Below are positions 9,946 through 18,780 of a stretch of DNA of 64,000 bases, piece by piece. Below the pieces are notes generated by a model that saw nothing but the letters and a program-made list of their open reading frames with translations, was not told the origin of the DNA and did not search any database. Within the stretch, counting starts at the first letter, position 1. The number at the start of each line of letters is the position of its first letter. Made by a program: the position numbers and the translations under genes. The DNA comes from Streptomyces niger (lineage in GTDB: Bacteria > Actinomycetota > Actinomycetes > Streptomycetales > Streptomycetaceae): positions 62,001 to 126,000 of the forward strand of contig NZ_JOFQ01000004.1 in assembly GCF_000718305.1 (NCBI RefSeq). Direction: 5' to 3'.

Positions 9946-11955
9946 ATGGCAATCCGGTACGGCGGGGACTACAACCCCGAGCAGTGGCCCGAGGACGTAC
10001 GGGCCGAGGACCTCGTCCTCATGAAACAGGCACACGTCACGATGGTGACCGCCGGCATCTTCTCCTGGGCCCGGGTCGAACCCCGCCCCGGTGCTTACGA
10101 GTTCGGCTGGTTCGACCGCGTCATGGACGGCCTGGACCAGGCCGGCATCGCGGTCTGTCTGGCCACCATGACCGCCTCCCCACCGCCCTGGCTCGCCCAC
10201 CACCACCCCGAGACGCTCCCCGAGGACGCCGACGGCACCCGGCGCTGGCCGGGCGCCCGCCAGCACTACTGCCCCTCCAGTCCGGTCTACCGCGAGCACG
10301 CCGTCCGCCTCGTCGAACGCCTCGCCCAGCGCTACGCCGGCCACCCCGCGCTCGCCCTGTGGCACATCGGCAACGAGTACGGCTGCCACACCCGGCAGTG
10401 CTACTGCGACGTCTCGGCCCAGGACTTCCGCCGCTGGCTGCGCGAGCGCTACGGCACCGTCGACGCGCTCAACGACGCCTGGTCCACCGCCTTCTGGTCG
10501 CAGGCCTACGGCGACTTCGAGGAGGTGCTGCCGCCGCGCGCCGCGCCCACCTCCGCCAATCCGGCGCAGCAGCTGGACTACCTCCGCTTCAGCGACGACG
10601 CGCTGCGCGCCTGCTACCTCGCCGAGAAGGAGGTACTGCGCAGGATCACCCCGGGCGTGCCGGTCACCACCAACCTCATGCCGGACCACAAGCCGGTCGA
10701 CGCCTTCGCCTGGGCCCGCGACATGGACGTCATGGCGCTGGACTTCTACCAGGACCCCTACGTCGCCGACGATCACATCCGCGCCGGCTACCACTTCGAC
10801 CTCATGCGCTCCGCCCGTGAAGGCCAGCCCTGGCTGCTCCTCGAACAGGCCCCCAGCGCCGTCAACTGGCGCCCCCGCAACAGCCCCAAGCCGCCCGGCG
10901 CGATGCGGCTGTGGAGCTGGCAGGCCGTCGCGCAAGGCGCCGACGCGGTGCTGTTCTTCCAGTGGCGGCAGTCGCTCGGCGGCGCCGAGAAGTACCACTC
11001 CGCGATGGTCCCGCACGGCGGCACCGACACCCGGATCTTCCGCGAGGTCACCGAGCTGGGGCGGGAGCTGGCCGCCGTACCCGGCATCGAGGGCACCCGC
11101 TCCGAGGCACAGGTGGCGCTGCTCGCCGACTGGGACAGCCGGCGCGCGCTGGAGCTGGACTCCCGCCCCTCCACCGCGCTGCAGGCCCCGGAGCGGGCGC
11201 TGGCCCACTACCGCCCGCTGTTCGAGGCGGGCGTCGCCTGCGACATCGTCCCGCCCGATCGCGACCTGTCCGGCTACCGCCTGGTCGTCGTCCCCAACCT
11301 GTACCTGCTGCGCACCGAGGACGCCGAGCGGCTGGCCGCGTACGTACGCGACGGCGGGCACCTGCTGGTGTCGTTCTTCTCCGGCATCGTCGACGCGCAC
11401 GACCGGGTGCACCCCGGCGGCTACCCGGCGCCGCTGCGCGAGCTGCTGGGCCTGTGGGTGGAGGAGTTCCGGCCGCTGGACGAGGGCGCCCGGCTGCTGC
11501 TGCGCGGGCGGTACTCGGGCCGCGCCGACCTCTGGGCCGAGGACATCGTCCTGGAGGGCGCCGGGTCCGTCGTGGACTTCGTCGGCGAGGGCCCGGCCCT
11601 GCGGCCCGCGATCACCCGCCACTCCTACGGCCGGGGCACCGCCTGGTACGTCGGGACCCGCCCCGACCCGGGGCTGATGCGCGCGCTGATGGACGACGTA
11701 CGGGAGGCGGCGGGCGTCACGCCCGTCCTGCCGGGGCTGCCGCCCGGGGTGCAGGCGACCGTGCGCTCCGGGGCCCGCGAGCGGTACCTCTTCCTGCTCA
11801 ACCACGGGCAGGAGCCGGCCGACGTGGCGCTGCCGGAGCCGATGGCCGACGCGCTGGCACAGGCCGCGCCGCGGGCGGCAACCGTGCATCACCTCACCCT
11901 GCCGGCCCGCGGCGTGGCCGTCCTGACGGAGCCCGGCGCGCAGGCCGGCTCCTGA
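9946..11955 (+). CDS. GH42 beta-galactosidase
   Basis: 669-residue retaining glycosidase. It starts with the family signature RYGGDYNPEQWPEDV. The catalytic acid/base is Glu144 in WHIGNEYGCH and the nucleophile Glu300 in WLLLEQAPS. Cysteines 109, 147, 152 and 154 match the GH42 zinc site. The trimerisation domain (about 390-590) and a C-terminal beta domain follow. There is no signal peptide, so it acts in the cytoplasm on imported galactosides. The start has a strong GGGGGGA site. The galactose-catabolism genes lie about 1.4 kb away and would use its product. Confidence 0.93.
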   Translation: MAIRYGGDYNPEQWPEDVRAEDLVLMKQAHVTMVTAGIFSWARVEPRPGAYEFGWFDRVMDGLDQAGIAVCLATMTASPPPWLAHHHPETLPEDADGTRRWPGARQHYCPSSPVYREHAVRLVERLAQRYAGHPALALWHIGNEYGCHTRQCYCDVSAQDFRRWLRERYGTVDALNDAWSTAFWSQAYGDFEEVLPPRAAPTSANPAQQLDYLRFSDDALRACYLAEKEVLRRITPGVPVTTNLMPDHKPVDAFAWARDMDVMALDFYQDPYVADDHIRAGYHFDLMRSAREGQPWLLLEQAPSAVNWRPRNSPKPPGAMRLWSWQAVAQGADAVLFFQWRQSLGGAEKYHSAMVPHGGTDTRIFREVTELGRELAAVPGIEGTRSEAQVALLADWDSRRALELDSRPSTALQAPERALAHYRPLFEAGVACDIVPPDRDLSGYRLVVVPNLYLLRTEDAERLAAYVRDGGHLLVSFFSGIVDAHDRVHPGGYPAPLRELLGLWVEEFRPLDEGARLLLRGRYSGRADLWAEDIVLEGAGSVVDFVGEGPALRPAITRHSYGRGTAWYVGTRPDPGLMRALMDDVREAAGVTPVLPGLPPGVQATVRSGARERYLFLLNHGQEPADVALPEPMADALAQAAPRAATVHHLTLPARGVAVLTEPGAQAGS

Positions 11956-11959
11956 GCGG

Positions 11960-11995
11960 GCCCCGCGCCCGGGCCACGGTCCCGGGCGGCGGGGC
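11960..11995. terminator. Hairpin terminator between convergent genes
   Basis: GCCCCGCGCCCGGG pairs with CCCGGGCGGCGGGGC across a 7-base loop with a single bulged G. It lies between the beta-galactosidase and the convergent LuxR regulator. Confidence 0.6.
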
Positions 11996-12083
11996 GGTCA
12001 GGGTCTGCCGGCGGCCGGGCCACCGCACCGGCCGCCGGCCGCCGGGCCGGCCGGGGCGGGGCCGCCGGCGGCGTCCGGGCCCG

Positions 12084-12890
12084 TCACGGCACCGACACCG
12101 ACGCCGTCGGCACCGGCTGCGCCGCCGGGGACGACGGGGGCGGCTCCAGCTCGACCGGCCCCACGCCGGCCCGGCGCGCCAGCGCCACGGCCGCGAGCGT
12201 GGAGTGCACGCCGAGCTTGCCCAGAACGTTCTGCATGTGCGTGCGGACGGTGTGCGGGGAGAGGAACAGCCGCTCTGCGACCGCCTTGCGGCCGAGCCCC
12301 GCGACCATGCAGCGCAGCACCTCGCGCTCGCGCGGGGTCAGCGACTCCACCAGCCGCTCGCTCTCGGTGCGGTGCTTGCGCGCCGCCGTCAGCTCCCGCA
12401 GCACGCCCGTCAGGAGCGCCGGCGGGAGGTGCGTCTCGTCCCGCAGCACGCCGCGGATCACGGCGAGCAGGCGGGAGAGCGAGCAGTCCTTGGCGACCCA
12501 GCCGCCGGCGCCCGCCTGGAGGGCTGCCGCGGCCCTGCGTGGGTCGTCCTTCTCCGCGAGCACCACCGCGCGGACCATCGGATGGGTGGTGCGGACCGAG
12601 GTGACCAGCGAGATGCCGTCCACGGGCGCGCCGTCGGCCGCGCCGTCCCGCGGCACCTGCGGCCGCATGGGGACGGCCGCGAGCGGTGCGACGGCCGCGC
12701 CGAGGTCGGCGTCGACGAGCATGACGTCGAAGCGCCGGCCCTCGGAGGCCGCCCGCTCCAGACTGCGCAGGGCCGCCGGTCCGCTCCCGGCCGCCGCCAC
12801 GTCCACGTCCTGTTCGGCCGCGAGGGCAGCCGCCAGGGACTCGGCAAAGATGCGGTGGTCGTCGACCACCAAGACCCGGATGCGTTGCAC
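12084..12890 (-). CDS. LuxR-family response regulator (orphan)
   Basis: 268-residue two-domain regulator with a receiver domain (about 1-145) and a LuxR helix-turn-helix (about 185-245, LTPREREVLRCMVAGLGRKAVAERLFLSPHTVRTHMQNVLGKLGV). Acidic pocket Asp10/Asp11 and phosphoacceptor Asp60 (VMLVDADLG) are present. The switch Lys is in WVAKD. An unusual 25-residue Pro/Ala-rich insertion follows Asp60 (about 68-92), where receivers normally have a short loop. No histidine kinase is adjacent. I chose the GTG start at 12890, which begins MQRIRVLVVDD. It lies next to the galactose genes, and a related regulator (19488) flanks their other side. Confidence 0.85.
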   Translation of the reverse strand: MQRIRVLVVDDHRIFAESLAAALAAEQDVDVAAAGSGPAALRSLERAASEGRRFDVMLVDADLGAAVAPLAAVPMRPQVPRDGAADGAPVDGISLVTSVRTTHPMVRAVVLAEKDDPRRAAAALQAGAGGWVAKDCSLSRLLAVIRGVLRDETHLPPALLTGVLRELTAARKHRTESERLVESLTPREREVLRCMVAGLGRKAVAERLFLSPHTVRTHMQNVLGKLGVHSTLAAVALARRAGVGPVELEPPPSSPAAQPVPTASVSVP

Positions 12891-13313
12891 TGAGGACCCC
12901 CTGTCTCGGGGAACGGGCAGGAAATGGGTACGCGCGCCCGCGGCGGGGACGCCGCAGCGGCACGGCCGCCGCCGTGCTCCACCGCTGTCCCACCCCGGGC
13001 GCCGTACCCTCCTCCCCGCGCCGCGTTCGGCGGGGAGGGTCCAGCTCGCCCCCTGATCGGCACCGGCCCCCACCGGTGCTCTGTTCAGCGTACGTACGGG
13101 GTCCGGCAACGGAAGCCGATTGGCAAAACTGCCCGACCCATGTGTTCAGGGTGGGGCAGTCGGCTCACCACGAGGCACCAGTACCTGGTGATCGGCTCAT
13201 TCCGGCCTGTTACCGGCGGACTCCGGCGGGGCTCTCGGCCAGTCGCGGACACCGGCTGACAGAGGGGCGCGGGTGTGCGGTGGCGGGCGCCCGTGCCCCC
13301 GCCACCGCGTCCG
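12891..13313. other. Intergenic region upstream of LuxR regulator and downstream of galK
   Basis: 423 bases without a supported gene. It holds an inverted repeat CACCAG-TAC-CTGGTG (13176-13190) flanked by two direct copies of CGGCTCA. It also holds the gal operon terminator near galK. The rest is likely 5' untranslated and promoter sequence for the LuxR gene. No coding signal is convincing. Confidence 0.5.
13277..13308 (-). terminator. galTEK operon terminator
   Basis: GCGGTGGCGG and CCGCCACCGC form a perfect 10-bp stem with a 12-base loop, 5 bases beyond the galK stop codon. Confidence 0.65.
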
Positions 13314-14486
13314 TCACACCAGCCGCCGGGCTCCCGCGCTGGGCACTGCGGGGAAGATCCGCGGCGCGGCGTACCCGGCCGCCGCGAACGCCTCGGTGAC
13401 GGCCTTCCCCACGTCGTCCGCCGCCACCTCCTCCACCAGCACGATCGCCGAGCCGCCGAAGCCGCCGCCGGTCATCCGGGCGCCCAGCGCTCCCGCCTCG
13501 TTCGCCGCCTCGACCACCAGGTCCAGCTCGGCGCAGGAGACCGTGAAGTCGTCGCGGAGCGAGGCGTGGCCGGCGGTCAGCAGCGGACCGATGCCGCGCG
13601 GGTCGCCCGCGTCGAGGCGTGCCATGACGTCCTCCACCCGCCGGTTCTCGGTCACGATGTGCCGTACCAGGGGCCGCACGGCCGCCTCGTCCGCCAGCGA
13701 CTCCAGCGTCTGCGCCAGATCGTCGTACGCCACATCCCGCAGGGCGCGTACACCGAGTGCGCGTGCGGCCCGCTCACAGCCGGCGCGGCGTTCGGCGTAG
13801 GCGCCGTCCCCCAGTTCGTGCTGGACGCGGGTGTCGACGACCAGGAGACGCAGCCCGGCAGCGGCCAGGTCGAAGGGGACCTGGCGACGGGTGAGGTCGC
13901 GGGTGTCCAGCAGGAGGGCGTGGCCCTCGGTGCAGCACGCCGAGGCGGTCTGGTCCATGATCCCGCAGGGCACCCCGACGAAGGCGTTCTCGGCGCGTTG
14001 CGCGAGCCGGGCGAGCTCCTGCCCGTCCAGGCCCAGCCCGTACAGGTCGTTCAACGCGAGCGCGGTGGCCACCTCCAGGGCGGCGGAGGAGGAGAGCCCG
14101 GCGCCGGTGGGCACGACGGAGTCGAAGTGCAGGTCGGCGCCGCCGTCCACCGGGAGTCCGGCCTCCCGCATCGCCCACAGGACACCGGCCGGGTACGCGG
14201 CCCAGCCCCCGTCGGGGGCCGGCCGCAGTCCCTCGGTGCGCAGCTCGACGATGCCACCCTTGACGTTGCCGGAGTGCAGGCGCAGCACGCCGTCGGTACG
14301 GGGCGCCGCGGCGGCGATCGTGGTGTGCGGCAGGGCCAGCGGCATCACGAAGCCGTCGTTGTAATCGGTGTGCTCACCGATGAGGTTGACCCGCCCGGGG
14401 GCGGCCCATACTCCCGCGGGGGCGTTTCCGAATACCTCGCGGAAGGCGGCGGCGGTACGGGCTGCGCCGTGCTGCGTGTCTGTCAA
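13314..14486 (-). CDS. galK: Galactokinase
   Basis: Phosphorylates galactose at C1 in the Leloir pathway. 390 residues with the GHMP features GRVNLIGEHTDYNDGFVMP (substrate site near the N-terminus), VVPTGAGLSSSAALEVA (ATP-binding glycine/serine loop) and ARMTGGGFGGSAI near the C-terminus. I chose a TTG start at 14486. It is preceded by GAAGGAGT at ideal spacing and gives TDTQHGAART. An upstream ATG at 14537 would overlap the end of galE and has no such site. It is the last gene of galT-galE-galK. Confidence 0.94.
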   Translation of the reverse strand: MTDTQHGAARTAAAFREVFGNAPAGVWAAPGRVNLIGEHTDYNDGFVMPLALPHTTIAAAAPRTDGVLRLHSGNVKGGIVELRTEGLRPAPDGGWAAYPAGVLWAMREAGLPVDGGADLHFDSVVPTGAGLSSSAALEVATALALNDLYGLGLDGQELARLAQRAENAFVGVPCGIMDQTASACCTEGHALLLDTRDLTRRQVPFDLAAAGLRLLVVDTRVQHELGDGAYAERRAGCERAARALGVRALRDVAYDDLAQTLESLADEAAVRPLVRHIVTENRRVEDVMARLDAGDPRGIGPLLTAGHASLRDDFTVSCAELDLVVEAANEAGALGARMTGGGFGGSAIVLVEEVAADDVGKAVTEAFAAAGYAAPRIFPAVPSAGARRLV

Positions 14487-14503
14487 CGGGACTCCTTCGT
14501 CCG

Positions 14504-15469
14504 TCAGGGCTGCTGGAGGGACTGGGTGAACGCCCACGCGTCCGACACGATCTCCGCCAGGTCCGCGCGCTTCGGCTGCCAGCCCAGGCGGTCGATGGCG
14601 GTCTGCGCCGAGGCGACCAGGACCGCCGGGTCGCCGCCCCGGCGCGGGGCCACGACCTCGGGGATCGGGTGGCCGGTGACCTTGCGGACGGTCTCGATGA
14701 CCTCACGCACGGAGAAGCCGTTGCCGTTGCCGAGGTTGCAGATCAGGTGCTCGCCGGCCACCGCCGCGTCGAGGGCGAGGAGGTGCGCGTCGGCCAGGTC
14801 GGCGACGTGGATGTAGTCGCGGATGCAGGTGCCGTCCGGCGTCGGGTAGTCGTCGCCGAAGACGGAGATGTGCTCCCGGCGGCCCTGGGCGACCTGGAGG
14901 ACGAGCGGGATGAGGTGGGACTCGGGGTCGTGCCGCTCGCCGCAGTCGCCGTACGCGCCGGCCACGTTGAAGTACCGCAGGGACACCGCGGCCAGGCCGT
15001 GCGCCGCGCACTCGCCGCTGATCATGTGGTCGACGGCCAGCTTCGAGGCGCCGTACGGGGAGGTGGGCACGGTGGGGTCGGTCTCCGTGATCGGGGTGTT
15101 CACGGGCTCGCCGTAGGTCGCGGCCGTCGAGGAGAACACCAGGGTGCGCACGCCCGCGACGCGCATCGCGGCGAGCAGGTCCATGGTGCCGCCGACGTTG
15201 TTGCGCCAGTACTTCTCGGGGTCCACGACGGACTCGCCGACCTGCGAGAACGCGGCGAAGTGCAGGACCGCGTCGAAGGACCGGTCCAGCCACTTGCCGG
15301 CGTCCTGGACCCGGCCCTCGATGAACTGCGCGCCCGCGGGGACGCCCTCGCGGTGGCCGGTGGACAGGTCGTCCAGGACGACGACCTCGTGGCCGGCCTC
15401 CAGCAGGTGTGCCGCCACGACGCTGCCGACGTATCCCGCTCCGCCGGTCACCAGGTACTTCTTGCTCAC
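14504..15469 (-). CDS. galE: UDP-glucose 4-epimerase
   Basis: Interconverts UDP-galactose and UDP-glucose using tightly bound NAD. 321 residues of the extended SDR type, starting with the [10 protein letters not shown] nucleotide-binding loop. It has the catalytic [10 protein letters not shown] serine region and the YGASK Tyr/Lys pair. The GTG start at 15469 has GAGGTAGC upstream. The start overlaps the galT stop by 4 bases (GTGA), which indicates translational coupling. Middle gene of the Leloir operon. Confidence 0.95.
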   Translation of the reverse strand: MSKKYLVTGGAGYVGSVVAAHLLEAGHEVVVLDDLSTGHREGVPAGAQFIEGRVQDAGKWLDRSFDAVLHFAAFSQVGESVVDPEKYWRNNVGGTMDLLAAMRVAGVRTLVFSSTAATYGEPVNTPITETDPTVPTSPYGASKLAVDHMISGECAAHGLAAVSLRYFNVAGAYGDCGERHDPESHLIPLVLQVAQGRREHISVFGDDYPTPDGTCIRDYIHVADLADAHLLALDAAVAGEHLICNLGNGNGFSVREVIETVRKVTGHPIPEVVAPRRGGDPAVLVASAQTAIDRLGWQPKRADLAEIVSDAWAFTQSLQQP

Positions 15470-16512
15470 GCGCTCGCTACCTCTCGCAGTCGCTGCGCCG
15501 CGGCTTCCGGCGGCACATCGTTGATGAACACATTCATGCCGGATTCGGAACCCGCGAGAAACTTCAGCTTGCCGGGAGTGCGTCGGATGGTGAAGAGCTC
15601 CAGATGGAGCGCGAAGTCGGCGCGGTGCGGGGCGCGCACCGGCGCCTGGTGCCATGCGGCGATGTACGGCGTCGGCGGCTCCCCTTCCCCGAAGATCCGG
15701 TCGAACCGTCGCAACACTTCCAGGTACAGCTGTGGGAACTCTGTGCGCGCGTCCTCGTCCAGCGCGAGCAGGTCCGGGACCCGGCGCCGGGGGTAGAGGT
15801 GCACCTCGTACGGCCAGTGCGCCGCGTACGGCACGAAGGCGACCCAGTGCTCCCCCTCCAGCACGATGCGGCTGCCGTCGGCGAGCTCGTCGGCGACGAC
15901 GTCGTCGAAGAGGTTGCGGCCGCCGGTGCGCTCCCGGTGCGCGTCGGCCGAGGCGAGCATCCGCTCGGTGCGGGGGGTCACGAAGGGGTAGGCGTAGATC
16001 TGGCCGTGCGGGTGGCCGAGGGTCACGCCGATCTCGGCGCCGCGGTTCTCGAAGCAGAAGACCTGCTCGACGTCGGGCAGCTGGGTGAGCTCGGCGGTGC
16101 GGTCGGTCCAGGCCTCCAGGACCAGCGCGGCCTGCTCCTCGGTGAGGTCGGCGAAGGAGGCGTGGTGGTCGGAGGTGAAGCAGACGACCTCGCACCGGCC
16201 GGTGGAGCCGGCGAGCGAGGGGAAGCGGTTCTCGAAGACGGCGACGTCGTAGTCGGCGGCGGGGATCTCCGAGAGCCGGCCGTCCCGCGAGGGGCACAGC
16301 GGGCACTCGTCGGCCGGCGGGTGGTAGGTGCGGCCCTGGCGGTGCGAGGCGACGGCCACCGAGTCGCCGAGGAGGCGGTCGTGCCGGATTTCGGAGGCGG
16401 TGGTGACCTGTGGAAGGGGGCGCCGGTCGACGGCGTCGCGCACGGCGTCGTCCCGGGAGTCGTAGTAGATGAGTTCCCGGCCGTCCGCGAGCCGCGTGGA
16501 CGTCTTCTTCAC
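15466..16512 (-). CDS. galT: Galactose-1-phosphate uridylyltransferase
   Basis: Transfers UMP from UDP-glucose to galactose-1-phosphate. 348 residues. Visible features are the zinc ligands CPLC, the VFENRFPSL substrate segment and the catalytic nucleophile in [11 protein letters not shown]. The C-terminal HIT-like half carries HLELF. The GTG start at 16512 is supported by GAGGAG at good spacing. It is the first gene of the operon. Two AAACATAA repeats lie 27-44 bases upstream and are the likely operator. Confidence 0.95.
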   Translation of the reverse strand: MKKTSTRLADGRELIYYDSRDDAVRDAVDRRPLPQVTTASEIRHDRLLGDSVAVASHRQGRTYHPPADECPLCPSRDGRLSEIPAADYDVAVFENRFPSLAGSTGRCEVVCFTSDHHASFADLTEEQAALVLEAWTDRTAELTQLPDVEQVFCFENRGAEIGVTLGHPHGQIYAYPFVTPRTERMLASADAHRERTGGRNLFDDVVADELADGSRIVLEGEHWVAFVPYAAHWPYEVHLYPRRRVPDLLALDEDARTEFPQLYLEVLRRFDRIFGEGEPPTPYIAAWHQAPVRAPHRADFALHLELFTIRRTPGKLKFLAGSESGMNVFINDVPPEAAAQRLREVASA

Positions 16513-16538
16513 TGTTGCTCCTCGCCGAGCCGACGACC

Positions 16539-16556
16539 AAACATAAACAAACATAA
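16539..16556 (-). promoter_or_regulatory. Direct-repeat operator of the gal promoter
   Basis: AAACATAA occurs twice, starting at 16539 and 16549. The 10-bp period is one helical turn. The pair lies in an A-rich patch just upstream of galT, and DeoR- or GntR-type sugar regulators often bind such repeats. No regulator gene of that kind is adjacent. Confidence 0.5.
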
Positions 16557-16647
16557 TGAACCACGAGCCAACAGATCCGTCAACGCATCCACCGTGCGCC
16601 GCCCGCCGCGTACGCAGCGTCACTTGAGTGGATGACTCGATCACGAT

Positions 16648-16674
16648 CCAACAAACAAAACCAACAAAACTGTT
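16648..16674 (+). promoter_or_regulatory. A-rich CCAACAAA direct repeats upstream of symporter
   Basis: CCAACAAA is repeated at 16648 and 16661, followed by ACTGTT. The patch is markedly AC-rich against the GC-rich background and resembles the AAACATAA elements on the galT side. It may be a second operator controlling the divergent symporter. Confidence 0.4.
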
Positions 16675-16743
16675 CAGTTTCCCAGCGGCCGAGCGTAGCT
16701 TTCTGACCGTTCACGGCAAGGGCGCCCCGCACCACGGCAGTTT

Positions 16744-16762
16744 CTGGGGGCGCTGCCCCCAG
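16744..16762 (+). repeat. GC palindrome CTGGGGGC-GCT-GCCCCCAG in symporter leader
   Basis: An 8-bp perfect stem with a 3-base loop followed by ACCCCCGG, 15 bases before the symporter ATG. From memory, sequences of the form GGGGGCGCTGCCCCCAGACCCCC are dispersed in Streptomyces genomes. In this position it could act as a leader hairpin affecting translation. Confidence 0.5.
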
Positions 16763-16777
16763 ACCCCCGGAGCACCC

Positions 16778-18448
16778 ATGATCACGTTGGCCGAAGGGCT
16801 ACGCCTCCCGACGAACGGGCTCGACTACACCATCCTGGCGATCTACTTCGCCGTCGTCCTGGGCATCGGCTTCGCCGCCAAGCGCAGCGTGAAGACCAGC
16901 CTGGACTTCTTCCTGTCCGGCCGGTCGCTGCCCGCCTGGGTCACCGGCCTCGCGTTCGTCGCCGCCAACCTCGGCGCCACCGAGATCCTCGGCATGGCCG
17001 CCAACGGCGCGCAGTACGGCGCGTACACCGTGCACTGGTACTGGATCGGCGCCATCCCCGCCATGGTCTTCCTCGGCCTGGTGATGATGCCCTTCTACTA
17101 CGGCTCGAAGGTCCGCTCCGTCCCGGAGTTCCTGCTGCACCGCTTCGGGCCGTCCTCGCACCTGCTGTCCTCGATCATCTTCGCGGTCTCCTCCGTGCTG
17201 ATCGCGGGCGTGAACCTCTACGCGATGGCGATCGTGCTGGAGGCCCTGCTGGGCTGGCCGGAGTGGGTGGCCATCGTGGTCGCCGGCTTCTTCGTCCTGG
17301 CGTACATCACCATCGGCGGCCTGTCCTCGGCGATCTACAACGAGGTCCTGCAGTTCTTCGTCATCCTCGCCGCGCTGATCCCGCTGACCATCGTCGGCCT
17401 CAAGCGCGTCGGCGGCTGGGACGGCCTGACCAGCAGCCTGACCGACAGCCACGGCGGTGACTTCCTCACCGCGTGGGGCGGCACCGGCATCGGCGAGTCC
17501 AACCCGCTCGGCGCCAACTGGCTGACCATCGTGCTCGGCCTCGGCTTCGTGATGAGCTTCGGCTACTGGACGACCAACTTCGCCGAGGTGCAGCGCGCGC
17601 TGTCCGCGAAGAACCTCTCCGCCGCCAAGCGCACCCCGCTGATCGCCGCCTTCCCCAAGATCTTCATCCCGCTGGTCGTGGTCGTGCCCGGCCTGATCGC
17701 GCTGGTCATGGAGCCCTCGCTGGGCAAGACCAAGGACGGCCTGCAGTACAACGACGCCATTCCGGTCCTCATGCGGGACCTGCTGCCGAACGGCGTGCTG
17801 GGCATCGCGGTCACCGGTCTGCTCGCCGCGTTCATGGCCGGTATGGCCGCCAACGTCTCGTCGTTCAACACCGTCTTCACCAACGACATCTGGGCGGCGT
17901 ATCTGAAGAAGGGCCGCGAGGACGGGTACTACCTGAAGACCGGCCGGGTGGTCACCGCCGTCGGCGTGCTGATCGGCATGGGCACCGCGTTCATCGCGTC
18001 CAGCTTCAGCAACATCATGAACTACCTGCAGACGCTGTTCTCGTTCTTCAACGTCCCGCTGTTCGTGGTGTTCATCATCGGCATGTTCTGGAAGCGGACC
18101 AGCGCGGCCGCCGGCTTCTGGGGCCTGCTCTCCGGCACCGTCGCCGCGATGGTCAACTACTTCTGGTTCTACAAGCAGGGCATCATCGCGATCCCCTCCG
18201 ACCAGGGCGCCAACTTCGTCTCCTCGATCGTGGCGTTCGTCGTCGGCGCGGTCGTGATGTTCGTGATCACCTTGGTGACCAAGCCCAAGTCCGCCGAGTC
18301 GCTGGCCGGCCTGGTCTACGGCACCCGCTCGCCCGGCATGGAGGAGCTGCCCGCCGAGGGCGACGACGCCTGGTACCGCAAGCCGGCCCTGCTGGGCTGG
18401 GGCGCGGTCGTCCTCGCCGCGCTCTGCTACATCCCCTTCTCCTTCTGA
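16778..18448 (+). CDS. Sodium:solute symporter (SSS family), probable galactose/glucose uptake
   Basis: 556-residue SSS-family transporter with about 13-14 hydrophobic helices. Characteristic segments include SLDFFLSGRSLPAWVTGL in the first loop, AANLGATEILGMAA (sodium-site region of helix 1) and GYWTTNFAEVQRALSAKN. I chose the ATG at 16778, which has a GGAG site, rather than an upstream ATG that adds 50 non-hydrophobic residues. It is divergent from galTEK across a 265-bp region with operator-like repeats, so sodium-coupled sugar uptake is the best guess. The substrate is inferred from context. A small membrane protein follows 20 bases later. Confidence 0.88.
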   Translation: MITLAEGLRLPTNGLDYTILAIYFAVVLGIGFAAKRSVKTSLDFFLSGRSLPAWVTGLAFVAANLGATEILGMAANGAQYGAYTVHWYWIGAIPAMVFLGLVMMPFYYGSKVRSVPEFLLHRFGPSSHLLSSIIFAVSSVLIAGVNLYAMAIVLEALLGWPEWVAIVVAGFFVLAYITIGGLSSAIYNEVLQFFVILAALIPLTIVGLKRVGGWDGLTSSLTDSHGGDFLTAWGGTGIGESNPLGANWLTIVLGLGFVMSFGYWTTNFAEVQRALSAKNLSAAKRTPLIAAFPKIFIPLVVVVPGLIALVMEPSLGKTKDGLQYNDAIPVLMRDLLPNGVLGIAVTGLLAAFMAGMAANVSSFNTVFTNDIWAAYLKKGREDGYYLKTGRVVTAVGVLIGMGTAFIASSFSNIMNYLQTLFSFFNVPLFVVFIIGMFWKRTSAAAGFWGLLSGTVAAMVNYFWFYKQGIIAIPSDQGANFVSSIVAFVVGAVVMFVITLVTKPKSAESLAGLVYGTRSPGMEELPAEGDDAWYRKPALLGWGAVVLAALCYIPFSF

Positions 18449-18468
18449 GGCCCTGAGGAGCACACCCC

Positions 18469-18768
18469 ATGAGTGACTACCAGCACGAGGTCGAGGAGCT
18501 GGAGCGCAAGTCCGCGACGGCGGCCCGGCTCTTCGACGTACGCCGCATCATCGGCGGACTCTTCGTCGTCTACGGCGTGATCGTCACGATCGCCGGCTTC
18601 ACGGCATCCGACGCGGACCTGAAGAAGGCCCAGGACATCAACATCAACCTCTGGACCGGCCTGGGCATGCTGATCCTCGGCGTGCTCTTCCTGCTGTGGA
18701 TGAAGCTGCGGCCCGCCGAGGCACCGGCCGTCGAGGAGACCGGCGCCACGGACGGCCCGGCGGACTGA
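18469..18768 (+). CDS. Small membrane protein linked to the SSS symporter
   Basis: 99 residues with a charged N-terminus (1-24), two transmembrane helices (about 26-46 and 60-80) and an acidic C-terminal tail. It follows the symporter by 20 bases with a GAGGAG site, so the two are co-transcribed. Small two-helix subunits accompany several SSS transporters (for example DUF485 partners), but this sequence is not the classical DUF485 type and lies downstream. I infer an accessory role in stability or activity of the symporter. Confidence 0.75.
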   Translation: MSDYQHEVEELERKSATAARLFDVRRIIGGLFVVYGVIVTIAGFTASDADLKKAQDININLWTGLGMLILGVLFLLWMKLRPAEAPAVEETGATDGPAD

Positions 18769-18780
18769 TCCGGCACGCGG

